Shown here piece after piece: positions 41,522 through 48,950 of a stretch of 64,000 nucleotides of DNA. Position 1 is the first letter of the stretch; each line of letters begins with the position of its first letter. The position numbers and the translations under genes are program-made. Origin of the DNA: Nitrosopumilaceae archaeon (lineage in GTDB: Archaea; Thermoproteota; Nitrososphaeria; Nitrososphaerales; Nitrosopumilaceae); assembly GCA_022823825.1 (NCBI GenBank), contig JAJEHG010000034.1, forward strand, positions 1-64,000. The letters are read 5' to 3'. The notes below the pieces were generated by a model. That model was not told the DNA's origin and searched no databases. It saw only the letters and a program-made list of their open reading frames with translations.

Positions 41522-41932
41522 TCACGCCGTGCAGTTGACAAGCGGCATGATCTTTTTGAGCATGTCGTCGGGTGCCATCGTCCCCTCCTCACGCGCCCTG
41601 AGGGATCCGGTATCTTGATCTATGTCCAAATACATGAACCAGACATCCCCCGACGGCAGGAACTGGACTTCCACATCGCTGTCCTTTGTAAATTCCCAGT
41701 CCCCGTGCACGTGCCCTTCGGGGTTCATTGTAATTCCGGTCTCTGGCAATTCCTGATGGTGCTTTATCAGAAAGGACACGAGCGACCTTGCAGAGTCCGG
41801 ATTCATCGGGTCGGCGTCGTTCTCCAGCGGGAGTTTGTGCAGGTATGATATGCGGTCCGCGACCTCTCCGAGCCCCGCGCGCCTGGCCATGTCGATGACC
41901 TCGGGCACCGTGCATGCGGTTATGGTAGCCAT
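41522..41932 (-). CDS. Unknown protein, first gene of a tight pair
   Basis: A 136-residue protein starting at the ATG 41932 (the open frame runs to 42097 but without conserved features). The N-terminal half is helical (VPEVIDMARRAGLGEVADRISYLHKL). The C-terminal half is a beta-sheet (GHVHGDWEFTKDSDVEVQFLPSGDVWFMYLDID). The pattern of a helical lead and a W-x-F / V-x-V-x-F-L sheet is reminiscent of immunity or antitoxin partners, which is only a suggestion. Paired with the gene at 41078. Confidence 0.6.
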   Translation of the reverse strand: MATITACTVPEVIDMARRAGLGEVADRISYLHKLPLENDADPMNPDSARSLVSFLIKHHQELPETGITMNPEGHVHGDWEFTKDSDVEVQFLPSGDVWFMYLDIDQDTGSLRAREEGTMAPDDMLKKIMPLVNCTA

Positions 41933-42100
41933 GATTAAACAACCTCCGCGCTGCAATTTATGAATATCTGTTTGTAGTTTGCGGGATTCGGCAATCCTGT
42001 CGGGGCCGTATGGCGCGGCGGCCGGCACCAGTACGTCCGTGTCCGCTGGGCGCTCGGCCGGGAACGCGCGCCCTTCTGGAAGCCCGCGCCCGGGCAAGGT

Positions 42101-43075
42101 TCACCGGCCAATCTGCCGGATCACCTCGTCTGGCACGAGGCCGTGCCCGTGGAGGACCCTGGCCTCGGTAGGGGTGAGCGGGGGGTCGTTTCCGCCCCTT
42201 ATGGTGGCCTCCTTTGAGTCGTGGAGGTATCCCAGTATGGACGCGGGGTCCACCACGTCAAGCCCGATCCCCGTTGCGAGCCTGTCGCGGGGCCTGTACC
42301 GCTTGACTACCATCTCGCGGTCTATCATCGGCTCCAGCATGGTCGGGATGAAAAACCCCTGCTCGTACACGGGGTCCGCAAACGCGTCGCCGCTGACGTA
42401 CGGGTACCCGTGGAAGAACCGCACATGCTCAACGGGTATTCGGTACGCCCCGGTCTCCGGGTCCGTCCCGCCCCCGCGCACGGGGGCCTTTTCAAACCTG
42501 CCGCTCATCCAGTAGCGGTTGAACGTGTACGCGTACCTGCCATCAAGCCAAGAGTCGTTCCAGCATACGTGGTCCTCCACGCCGTCCGGTATGCGCACGG
42601 AGCGACTGCATGATACGTTATGCGCGTAAAGCTGGAGCCACTTCCACATCTCTGCCGCCTGTTCGTCGCCCCTCTTCTCCGCGGTACGCATCTGCTCTGA
42701 GGCCCACCTCTCGCGGTTATCGCGTATTTTCCTCCTCTGCTGATCGGTAAATATCACCCTGCTGACGCCGTCAAGCGAGTAGTTCCTTGTATAGTCGTGC
42801 CTTTTGCGGATGTCGCGCACGATGTTCTTCGCGCCCCACGCCTTGAACTCAAAGTCAAACAAGCCGGAGCCCTCGGGCCACTGCACCCTTATCTTTCTGA
42901 GCCCGCCTGCCTTTATACCGGCCATCTGGCTGTGGAACCTGTGAAATATGATCCCCCTCTTTTTGATCTCTATTATCAGGGCCCTGCTGGTGACGTGCAG
43001 CATTCCGCCGCCAAACCTCGTGCTTACCCTGTACTGGGACTCCAGCACCTCGCCCCTCTGCAGTATTATCGGCAT
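42101..43075 (-). CDS. Protein with N-terminal PH-like (bPH/GRAM-type) domain
   Basis: A 324-residue cytoplasmic protein. Residues 1 to about 100 form a PH-like barrel: LQRGEVLESQYRVSTRFGGGMLHVTSRALIIEIKKRG, then IRVQWPEGSGLFDFEFKAWGAKNIVRDIRKRH. The middle is a charged helical segment (FTDQQRRKIRDNRERWASEQMRTAEKRGDEQAAEMWKWLQ), and the C-terminal 150 residues are of unknown fold. The ATG at 43075 fits GCATATAAGG 26 nt upstream. Function not known. Confidence 0.6.
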   Translation of the reverse strand: MPIILQRGEVLESQYRVSTRFGGGMLHVTSRALIIEIKKRGIIFHRFHSQMAGIKAGGLRKIRVQWPEGSGLFDFEFKAWGAKNIVRDIRKRHDYTRNYSLDGVSRVIFTDQQRRKIRDNRERWASEQMRTAEKRGDEQAAEMWKWLQLYAHNVSCSRSVRIPDGVEDHVCWNDSWLDGRYAYTFNRYWMSGRFEKAPVRGGGTDPETGAYRIPVEHVRFFHGYPYVSGDAFADPVYEQGFFIPTMLEPMIDREMVVKRYRPRDRLATGIGLDVVDPASILGYLHDSKEATIRGGNDPPLTPTEARVLHGHGLVPDEVIRQIGR

Positions 43076-43297
43076 GCTTTGTGTACGGTATAGTACCTTA
43101 TATGCTTTTATCACCGGAAATTTGTTTCCCAATTCACACATCCGCGTCCGCTGGGTTCCTACAAACTACGACATGGCGTGCCTACAGGTGTAATTAGGAA
43201 ACAAAGTTTTGCGGGGATGCTGTTTCCAATTCGTGAATTGTGAGTGGCAACAGAGATAAGCCCCGCACTTGAGCTGATTTTATTGGAATGGATTGAG

Positions 43298-43732
43298 ATG
43301 GACGTTATCGCAGGAGTTGTCACCGGCATTGTAGCCGTGGCCGTCATAGCTATTGGAAACGCAATTGTCACCAGAAAACGACGTGAACAACAGCAAAAGG
43401 TGGATTCAGCAAGGTTGGTGTGGGAGATATGTGAATACTGGAGTGAGACAAAGTACCCAGAATCTGCAAAATTTATCAACGACCTTTATGCAATAAAAGC
43501 AAAGGCGGACGATCCGCAGACAAGAAAGTTCCTGTCCCATCTTGAACACCTTGCCATACTATGGAAGGAAGAGACCATACTTGAGGATCACGTAAAGGAG
43601 TTCTTCTGGCCCGACCTGAAGACGGTGCAGAAAAATCTTCCAATTAAGGACAGAATATACCAAAAGTACGAGCAAGACCACCACACGTATGCAAACCTCA
43701 TAAAACTTCTTGAAAAGTCAAAAGAATGGTGA
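43298..43732 (+). CDS. Single-span membrane protein, DUF4760-like
   Basis: About 145 residues: one N-terminal transmembrane helix (VIAGVVTGIVAVAVIAIGNAIV), a basic membrane-proximal stretch, and a helical cytoplasmic domain (WEICEYWSETKYPESAKFINDLY, FLSHLEHLAILWKEETILEDHVKEFFWPDL) similar in layout to DUF4760 proteins. The ATG at 43298 is preferred; a GTG at 43244 is in frame. It lies among AATTCGTGA-type repeats and is lower in G+C than its neighbours, so probably imported. Confidence 0.55.
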   Translation: MDVIAGVVTGIVAVAVIAIGNAIVTRKRREQQQKVDSARLVWEICEYWSETKYPESAKFINDLYAIKAKADDPQTRKFLSHLEHLAILWKEETILEDHVKEFFWPDLKTVQKNLPIKDRIYQKYEQDHHTYANLIKLLEKSKEW

Positions 43733-44055
43733 ATCTAGTCAGTGGTTCTCCTTTCTCACCACTTCTCCCATGGTGTTTCCTGCAGAGATTGCGCAGTTCG
43801 CCCCAATGTTACTTGCAGTCGTTCATACTGCGCACCTGCGGCAATTCGTGATTTTGTTGCCGGATCCCGCCTAGCATCTACCTGACTGCCAAGCGCGTCC
43901 TTCAATCTAGTGGTTCCTTTCACATTCCAAGCGCCTGTTCATTGCAAGCTGTAGACACCCGTCCAAAAGCGCTGATTGGGAAAAGTTCCGGATGGTTATG
44001 GCACGAACTATGGCTCTCCAATACTTTAAATCCGCAGATTATTTTACCAGTAACG

Positions 44056-44625
44056 TTGAACTTGGACAGAATCAATGTAGTTTTTGGCATTAGCACAACT
44101 AAGACGTGGGACACCAGATACGACGAAATGGGAATAACTGGATACATACATCAATACGCCAATAATCATCGCAAGGTTCTCAATGTGATTGATGTTGGTT
44201 GCTCTACCGCCATAGCCACAAAAACTGCTCAGGAGTGTCTGAAAAAACATGGAACCGAGATTAAAACAACAGGAATTGACAGCTCTGCAGGTGTAGAATC
44301 AGACGCCAGAAAAAATTTGGATCATTTTGAAAAATCAAATGTGAACTCTTCTGAGGCTGACAGGTATGTTGGCAAAGCGGACGTGGTGATCTGTGCCAAC
44401 GTGGCAAACTGGGCGTACAAATTGCTTTCCCGCCGCGACACTGCCGGAATAATCAAGCGGTGTTCAGAATTTCTAAAAAAAGACGGAATTCTGGTGACTG
44501 ATGCCCCTGACGCAGATCGCGTACCCGGAATATCACACCTTGAATGGCAACGTGCTAACTTGTGTCCAGAACATAATTGCAAGTCGGGTACTTGGCGTAA
44601 ATCAAACGTATACAGGAAAATTTGA
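44056..44625 (+). CDS. Class I SAM-dependent methyltransferase
   Basis: A Rossmann-fold methyltransferase of about 190 residues. Motif I is NVIDVGCSTAIATKTA, the acidic strand-2 end is TTGIDSSAGVE, and motif IV is ADVVICANVANWAYKLL, where many class I enzymes have the catalytic strand; substrate unknown. The TTG at 44056 lies 27 nt after CTTTAAATCC; the frame extends to 43942. The gene is AT-rich and is bracketed by CAATTCGTGA (43842) on one side and the perfect hairpin 44657-44713 on the other, suggesting a mobile cassette. Confidence 0.6.
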   Translation: MNLDRINVVFGISTTKTWDTRYDEMGITGYIHQYANNHRKVLNVIDVGCSTAIATKTAQECLKKHGTEIKTTGIDSSAGVESDARKNLDHFEKSNVNSSEADRYVGKADVVICANVANWAYKLLSRRDTAGIIKRCSEFLKKDGILVTDAPDADRVPGISHLEWQRANLCPEHNCKSGTWRKSNVYRKI

Positions 44626-44656
44626 TTACGCAATAGCAGATAGTTTGTTGGATGCG

Positions 44657-44713
44657 CGGATTCCAATTCGTGACTGGCTTGTCGCTCTTGACTAGGTCAC
44701 GAATTGGAATCCG
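44657..44713. repeat. Perfect 18-bp inverted repeat with AATTCGTGA core
   Basis: Arms CGGATTCCAATTCGTGAC (44657-44674) and its exact complement (44696-44713) flank a 21-nt loop. The left arm shares TTCCAATTCGTGA with 43224-43236. It sits 30 bp after the methyltransferase stop. Confidence 0.95.
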
Positions 44714-44846
44714 TGTCATTGCCCGAATGTGTCTGGGTGGCATGGTGCATATGAGGCAGTATAGGAACTCTTCCGCATGCTCTTCCGTACGCGCCGGCTT
44801 GTTCCCCCCCCGCCGTTTTCCATGCTGTCTTCTGCCTCGTTCCAAC

Positions 44847-46265
44847 TCACTTTGCGCCCACATCAGATTCTTCGTGGGAGGAACCGTTGCGGCCGGCTCC
44901 GGGGGCGGGGCCGTCAGCGGCGCCGCTGCCTGCGCCGGCCAAAGCACCCGCGTCCCTGCCGCCCTTTACCATCTCGTCTACTGCCGGCATGCTCCCTATC
45001 GCGCCCCGGCCCGCGCCCATGGCAAAACCCCTGAGGGGGCCGCCTAGCCCGGCCGCCGGCCCTGCGCCGGCCGCGGCGCCCGCGGCGCCCCCCATCCCCA
45101 TCTGCATCGCCATGGTGCTGCTGCTGATTACCGCGGTCTGCACCGCGCCCTGGATGGATCCCGTCACGTTGCTCAGGAGCGGCGCCAGTATCAGGGGCCA
45201 GAGGCCCGCGAGCGTGACTATGCCGAGCACGGAGACCCACTCCTCGAGTGACGGCATCGGCGCGTTTGAGACGTGGGTCCAGCCCACGTACAGCGTGACC
45301 GCAGACAGGAACGGCGCAAACGAGGCGCCCACCATGTTGTCCACCATGTTCTTGGCGTGCTTTTTGAGGTACGGGACGTTGCGCAGGACCAGCCACATCG
45401 GCAAGGTGATCAGCACTATGCTGATGAACAGCACGCGCACCTTTGCCGTCACGAACACCACGAGGGACACCACCAGCGCCGGCATCAGCTTGAAGAACGG
45501 CATGAACACCTCGCCCATCAGGCTCTGGCCAAAGTCGTTGGGGCTGGCAAGGGCCGTGCTCCACGATACCGGGTCAAGGACGCCTGCAAAGTCGAACATG
45601 CACGCGGCCGAGGCCCCCATCTTGCACCAGAGCGAGTCGATTACATCGTGCGGGTCGCCCCCCGGGTTCATCATATGCCTGGAGAACTCTGTCATGTGTA
45701 TGGCAAACGTATCCCACACCTCCGGCACCAGGAAGATTGCCACCAGCCCGAGGAGCGACGCGCGGAACATGTCAAGGGACGCGCCGCGGCGCCACATACC
45801 GAACCCCTTCTCCCAAAAGTGCCCGGCGCCCGAAAATATCACCATCGCGACCAGTATGGCGGCCGCGGGGTACCCGAACCACCAGTACATGGCCGCGATG
45901 CCGCTGTCCGCGTCGTGGTATCCCATCCTTAGCAGCTCCCCGTTTATGGCGTCGATCTCCTCGTCCGTCTGTACCAGCGCCTCGTAGTCGGCGTTCTGCA
46001 TGTGTGCGGCCGCGAGTTCGCGCAGCTCGTCGCGGCGCTCTAGGTATGGCTGCGCGGCCGCCGCGACCTCTTCCGATACGACCGAGATGCGCTTGCCGTC
46101 TATATCGTACGCGTGCATGGTGGGGACCTCCGTAATGGCGTCTGCCAGGCTGCCCTGTATGACCCCCGTAAACACGGTCATCACCCCCACGTATACGACA
46201 AAGCCGAGCAGCATCATGCCCAGTATTGCGGGTCCCTGCAGCAGGAACGCGGGCCTGTTCTTCAC
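44847..46265 (-). CDS. VirB6/TrbL-like polytopic membrane protein
   Basis: A 472-residue inner-membrane channel-type protein: an N-terminal helix and charged extracytoplasmic loop (residues about 40-120), then about six further helices including YWWFGYPAAAILVAMVIFSGAG, SLVVFVTAKVRVLFISIVLITLPMWLVL and VLGIVTLAGLWPLILAPLLS. A Gly/Ala-rich flexible C-terminus follows, a layout typical of VirB6 proteins of minimal type IV secretion systems. GTG start 21 nt after the CCTTTTATC box. It lies next to the secretion ATPase on the same strand. Sequence identity to named VirB6 proteins is expected to be low, so this rests on topology and context. Confidence 0.62.
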   Translation of the reverse strand: MKNRPAFLLQGPAILGMMLLGFVVYVGVMTVFTGVIQGSLADAITEVPTMHAYDIDGKRISVVSEEVAAAAQPYLERRDELRELAAAHMQNADYEALVQTDEEIDAINGELLRMGYHDADSGIAAMYWWFGYPAAAILVAMVIFSGAGHFWEKGFGMWRRGASLDMFRASLLGLVAIFLVPEVWDTFAIHMTEFSRHMMNPGGDPHDVIDSLWCKMGASAACMFDFAGVLDPVSWSTALASPNDFGQSLMGEVFMPFFKLMPALVVSLVVFVTAKVRVLFISIVLITLPMWLVLRNVPYLKKHAKNMVDNMVGASFAPFLSAVTLYVGWTHVSNAPMPSLEEWVSVLGIVTLAGLWPLILAPLLSNVTGSIQGAVQTAVISSSTMAMQMGMGGAAGAAAGAGPAAGLGGPLRGFAMGAGRGAIGSMPAVDEMVKGGRDAGALAGAGSGAADGPAPGAGRNGSSHEESDVGAK

Positions 46266-46285
46266 GGTACCATATGTGCAGCCAG

Positions 46286-46294
46286 GATAAAAGG
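46286..46294 (-). promoter_or_regulatory. CCTTTTATC promoter box (VirB6-like gene)
   Basis: Third copy of CCTTTTATC, 21 nt before the GTG at 46265, on the minus strand. Confidence 0.6.
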
Positions 46295-46402
46295 CGCATC
46301 AGGCCGCCGGCAAGGTACCGGGAGAGTCGGGACACGCCGCCGGGACTGATCATGGATGCGGAACATGCTGGATTGATGTCGCCTGCCCATCATGCGCGCC
46401 CA

Positions 46403-47959
46403 CTACTGGCCATAGTACCGGTTTATCGCCATGTGTATGGACTCTACGTCGGAGGCCTTTTCGTCCAGCACGTCCTGCAGGACGCGCATCCTGGATTCAA
46501 GGTTCTTTCTGATGTCGTCGACCCCCAGCATGACCTTTGCATTCTGCAGGGCCCTGCTGCTTTTTACGACCGCATCCAGGTCGTCGGGCATCAGCCTGTT
46601 TTTTGCGGGGTCGTACCAGAATATCGGATCAAGCGACCTCTTGTCGTCCGCGCGGGCAGAAGTGTCGGCCGCGTCCGCCCGGCCCGAAACCTCCGTGATC
46701 GATATGAGCTTGCGCTGCCTCTTGTTGCCGTGCAGCACCCAGGACATGTGCAGGATGTATGTGAGCAGGCTTGTCTGGGACTTGGAAAGCGAGATTGGGG
46801 GCGCCTCAAGCCGGGTCAGGGCGTGCTCCGCGCTGCTTGCATGAAACGAGCACATGCACCCGGAGTCGGACGCGGCGGCCTGGAACAGGCCGTCGGCCTC
46901 CCTTCCGAGTATCTCGCCCACCGCCACAAAGTCGGGGCGGAACCTCATGGACAGGCGGCACAGGTCAAAGACGCCAAAGCCCCCCGCGCCGCCGTCACCG
47001 CCGGGCGCAGCTGAAGACGCGCCCTGCTCGCCGTGCAGAGACGAGTTCGTGGCGGTCTGGTGCCGGCTCACGTACTGGTGCGGCACTTTTAGCTCCAGCA
47101 CGTCCTCTATGGTAAAGTAATGCCAGTTGGGGTTTGCCATTGTAAATATGGCGTTTATCATGGTGGTCTTGCCGGCCGACGGCGCCCCGATTACCAGGCC
47201 GAACCCCTTGAGGTCCATTATACACCAGAGGTAGGAGGCCGCCAGCACGGAGAGCAGGCCGCTCTGCAGCAGGTGGTATACCGTAACGGCCGACACGGAC
47301 GGCTTTCTGATGGACATGGTAGGGCTGTCCGGAGTGACCCTCCTGTTTCCGGTAAACGTGTAGCGTATGCCATACTCGTCAGAAAACGAGGTCATGGGGC
47401 GGGTCTCGCTTGGCGGCTCGCCATATTTTTGGGATATCCGCTGGATGAGGCGCTCCATGTCAGACTCGGTCCGGAATATCACGTTAGTGCCCAGCAGGGT
47501 GTGGTGCGGGTGCTCGTGGTGCACTACTGCCACTGGCTTGTTCCAGTGCAAACATAGGATGTCCTCTATGTGCGGATCCCTTATCAGGACATCGAGCTCG
47601 GCGTATCCTGCTATATCTCGGACTAGGTAGTACTCGACTGCCTCCTTTTCGCGCTTCCACACCTCAAAGTCGTTTGTCGCCTTTGACTCCTCCTCCAGCG
47701 TGCGCTTTAGCAGGGGGATGACGTCGTCGCGGGATATGCTCCGATATGTGAAGGAGTGGTGTATGTTCTGCATGAGCCGCCTGTACGCCGTCTCGGCATG
47801 TATGGTGAGGGGCGGCTCCCTTATGATGTAGCGGCCGTCGCGGGTAATGTGGACGCGGGCTTTTGATCCCGTCTGACCTATCTCATACTCCTGAACCACG
47901 TCCGGATCCGATGTCTGGTCATCGAACCTACAGATGGCATAGTTGTCGCTGTTATTCAA
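46403..47959 (-). CDS. FlaI/TadA/VirB11-type secretion ATPase
   Basis: A 518-residue hexameric motor for pilus assembly or secretion. The N-terminal domain ends near residue 200. The motor contains Walker A GAPSAGKTT (258-266), the Asp box TIEDVLELKVP (about 283-293), Walker B MRFRPDFVAVGEI (about 338-350) and the His box SFHASS (about 371-376). A Gly/Ala-rich insertion (about 310-327) separates the Asp box from Walker B and is unusual. TTG start about 24 nt after TCTTAAATAC. It would drive the FlaJ-like platform (38511-40256) and/or the VirB6-like channel encoded next door. Confidence 0.86.
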   Translation of the reverse strand: MNNSDNYAICRFDDQTSDPDVVQEYEIGQTGSKARVHITRDGRYIIREPPLTIHAETAYRRLMQNIHHSFTYRSISRDDVIPLLKRTLEEESKATNDFEVWKREKEAVEYYLVRDIAGYAELDVLIRDPHIEDILCLHWNKPVAVVHHEHPHHTLLGTNVIFRTESDMERLIQRISQKYGEPPSETRPMTSFSDEYGIRYTFTGNRRVTPDSPTMSIRKPSVSAVTVYHLLQSGLLSVLAASYLWCIMDLKGFGLVIGAPSAGKTTMINAIFTMANPNWHYFTIEDVLELKVPHQYVSRHQTATNSSLHGEQGASSAAPGGDGGAGGFGVFDLCRLSMRFRPDFVAVGEILGREADGLFQAAASDSGCMCSFHASSAEHALTRLEAPPISLSKSQTSLLTYILHMSWVLHGNKRQRKLISITEVSGRADAADTSARADDKRSLDPIFWYDPAKNRLMPDDLDAVVKSSRALQNAKVMLGVDDIRKNLESRMRVLQDVLDEKASDVESIHMAINRYYGQ

Positions 47960-48117
47960 TAATCCTGATGCTACGGTAAGTATTTAAGAAGCACGTGTGT
48001 GATATGCTGTCTTATCATCTAAATGCATGATATACTGTAACCGTAAGATTGTATGCAAACGCAGTATTTTTGGAACTGTGTGCCCGTCTCACTTATGTCG
48101 TGCATGTTATATTGTAA

Positions 48118-48897
48118 TTATATTCGTGAGTTCTGTTTACGCTTATTGATCCAAACAATCATATCCCTTCGGTCTAGCATTTGAGTTCCTGAATCAGTTC
48201 GTATATAGTAATTGTTTCTTACACCAGGAAGTAGTTTTGGTTCCATACATTTTGTATATTTAATGTCTTGATTAACAAAAACAGGAGCTGTAGATTCAAT
48301 AACATGTATTATGCAAATTTCCTTTTTCTCAATAGTTGCGAATGTTATGTTATAATTTGATTCCAGCGTATGATCGTTAAGTTTACTTTTAACATAATTA
48401 CGAATTTCTTGCTTAAATTTGTCCTGCTTGGTTTGGGTAACTCTTTCTGTCTCCACAAAATCATAATCTGATTTTAATCCAACAATCTGATTCGAGTCAT
48501 CTACTCCTATTATTAAACGACCTCCCTTGGTATTCATAAATGCCGCAATTTCTTTTACAGATTCATCACGCAAGCATTTTTCTTCTTTGTTGTTTAAAAC
48601 ATCTACTTTAAACGTATGTTTAAATTCCAAGGTCGTGGATTCGCCTTCTTGTATCATCTGACTTAATCTTTCGGGACTAATTTCATCAAAACTCAAAAGT
48701 TGTCTAGCATATCCAATTGTTCCATCAACTAGTCTGATCTTTATACCATGTGGAGAATATTCAACATTCTCGGGTGTCAAAATATGCTCCACAACTCCCT
48801 CGTTCCACGTCTCATTGTTGTCATCCTCATTTTTTACATACATGACTTGCATACCCTCGTAGATTTGATTGCGATGTTGAGCCCTTACGTCAGTCAT
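48118..48897 (-). CDS. AlbA_2/Schlafen-type putative DNA-binding protein
   Basis: About 260 residues. An N-terminal small beta-barrel (YEGMQVMYVKNEDDNNETWNEGVVEHIL) is followed by the AlbA_2/SLFN-type domain: RLSQMIQEGESTTLEFKHTF, then EIAAFMNTKGGRLIIGVDDSNQIVGL, and FVNQDIKYTKCM...YYIRTDSGTQML. Such domains occur in nucleic-acid-targeting effectors and regulators. The acidic E in TTLEFKH and the D in GVDD match positions conserved in the family. ATG at 48897. It diverges from the DUF262-DUF1524 gene through a 53-bp promoter and is equally AT-rich, so the two probably moved together. Confidence 0.7.
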   Translation of the reverse strand: MTDVRAQHRNQIYEGMQVMYVKNEDDNNETWNEGVVEHILTPENVEYSPHGIKIRLVDGTIGYARQLLSFDEISPERLSQMIQEGESTTLEFKHTFKVDVLNNKEEKCLRDESVKEIAAFMNTKGGRLIIGVDDSNQIVGLKSDYDFVETERVTQTKQDKFKQEIRNYVKSKLNDHTLESNYNITFATIEKKEICIIHVIESTAPVFVNQDIKYTKCMEPKLLPGVRNNYYIRTDSGTQMLDRRDMIVWINKRKQNSRI

Positions 48898-48950
48898 AAT
48901 TAGCACAAATTGTAAATAATATTTAAATAATATTGCCCAAACGCTTGGAC
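48898..48950. promoter_or_regulatory. Compact divergent promoter of the AT-rich defence pair
   Basis: The 53 bp between the two ATG codons are almost all A/T, with TTTAAATAATATT serving either strand (about 22 nt from 48897 and about 28 nt from 48951). Confidence 0.55.

Noticed and set aside
22836-47959. A complete conjugative system
   Set aside because: No relaxase, VirD4 coupling ATPase or integrase could be recognised in the window, so conjugation is not claimed.
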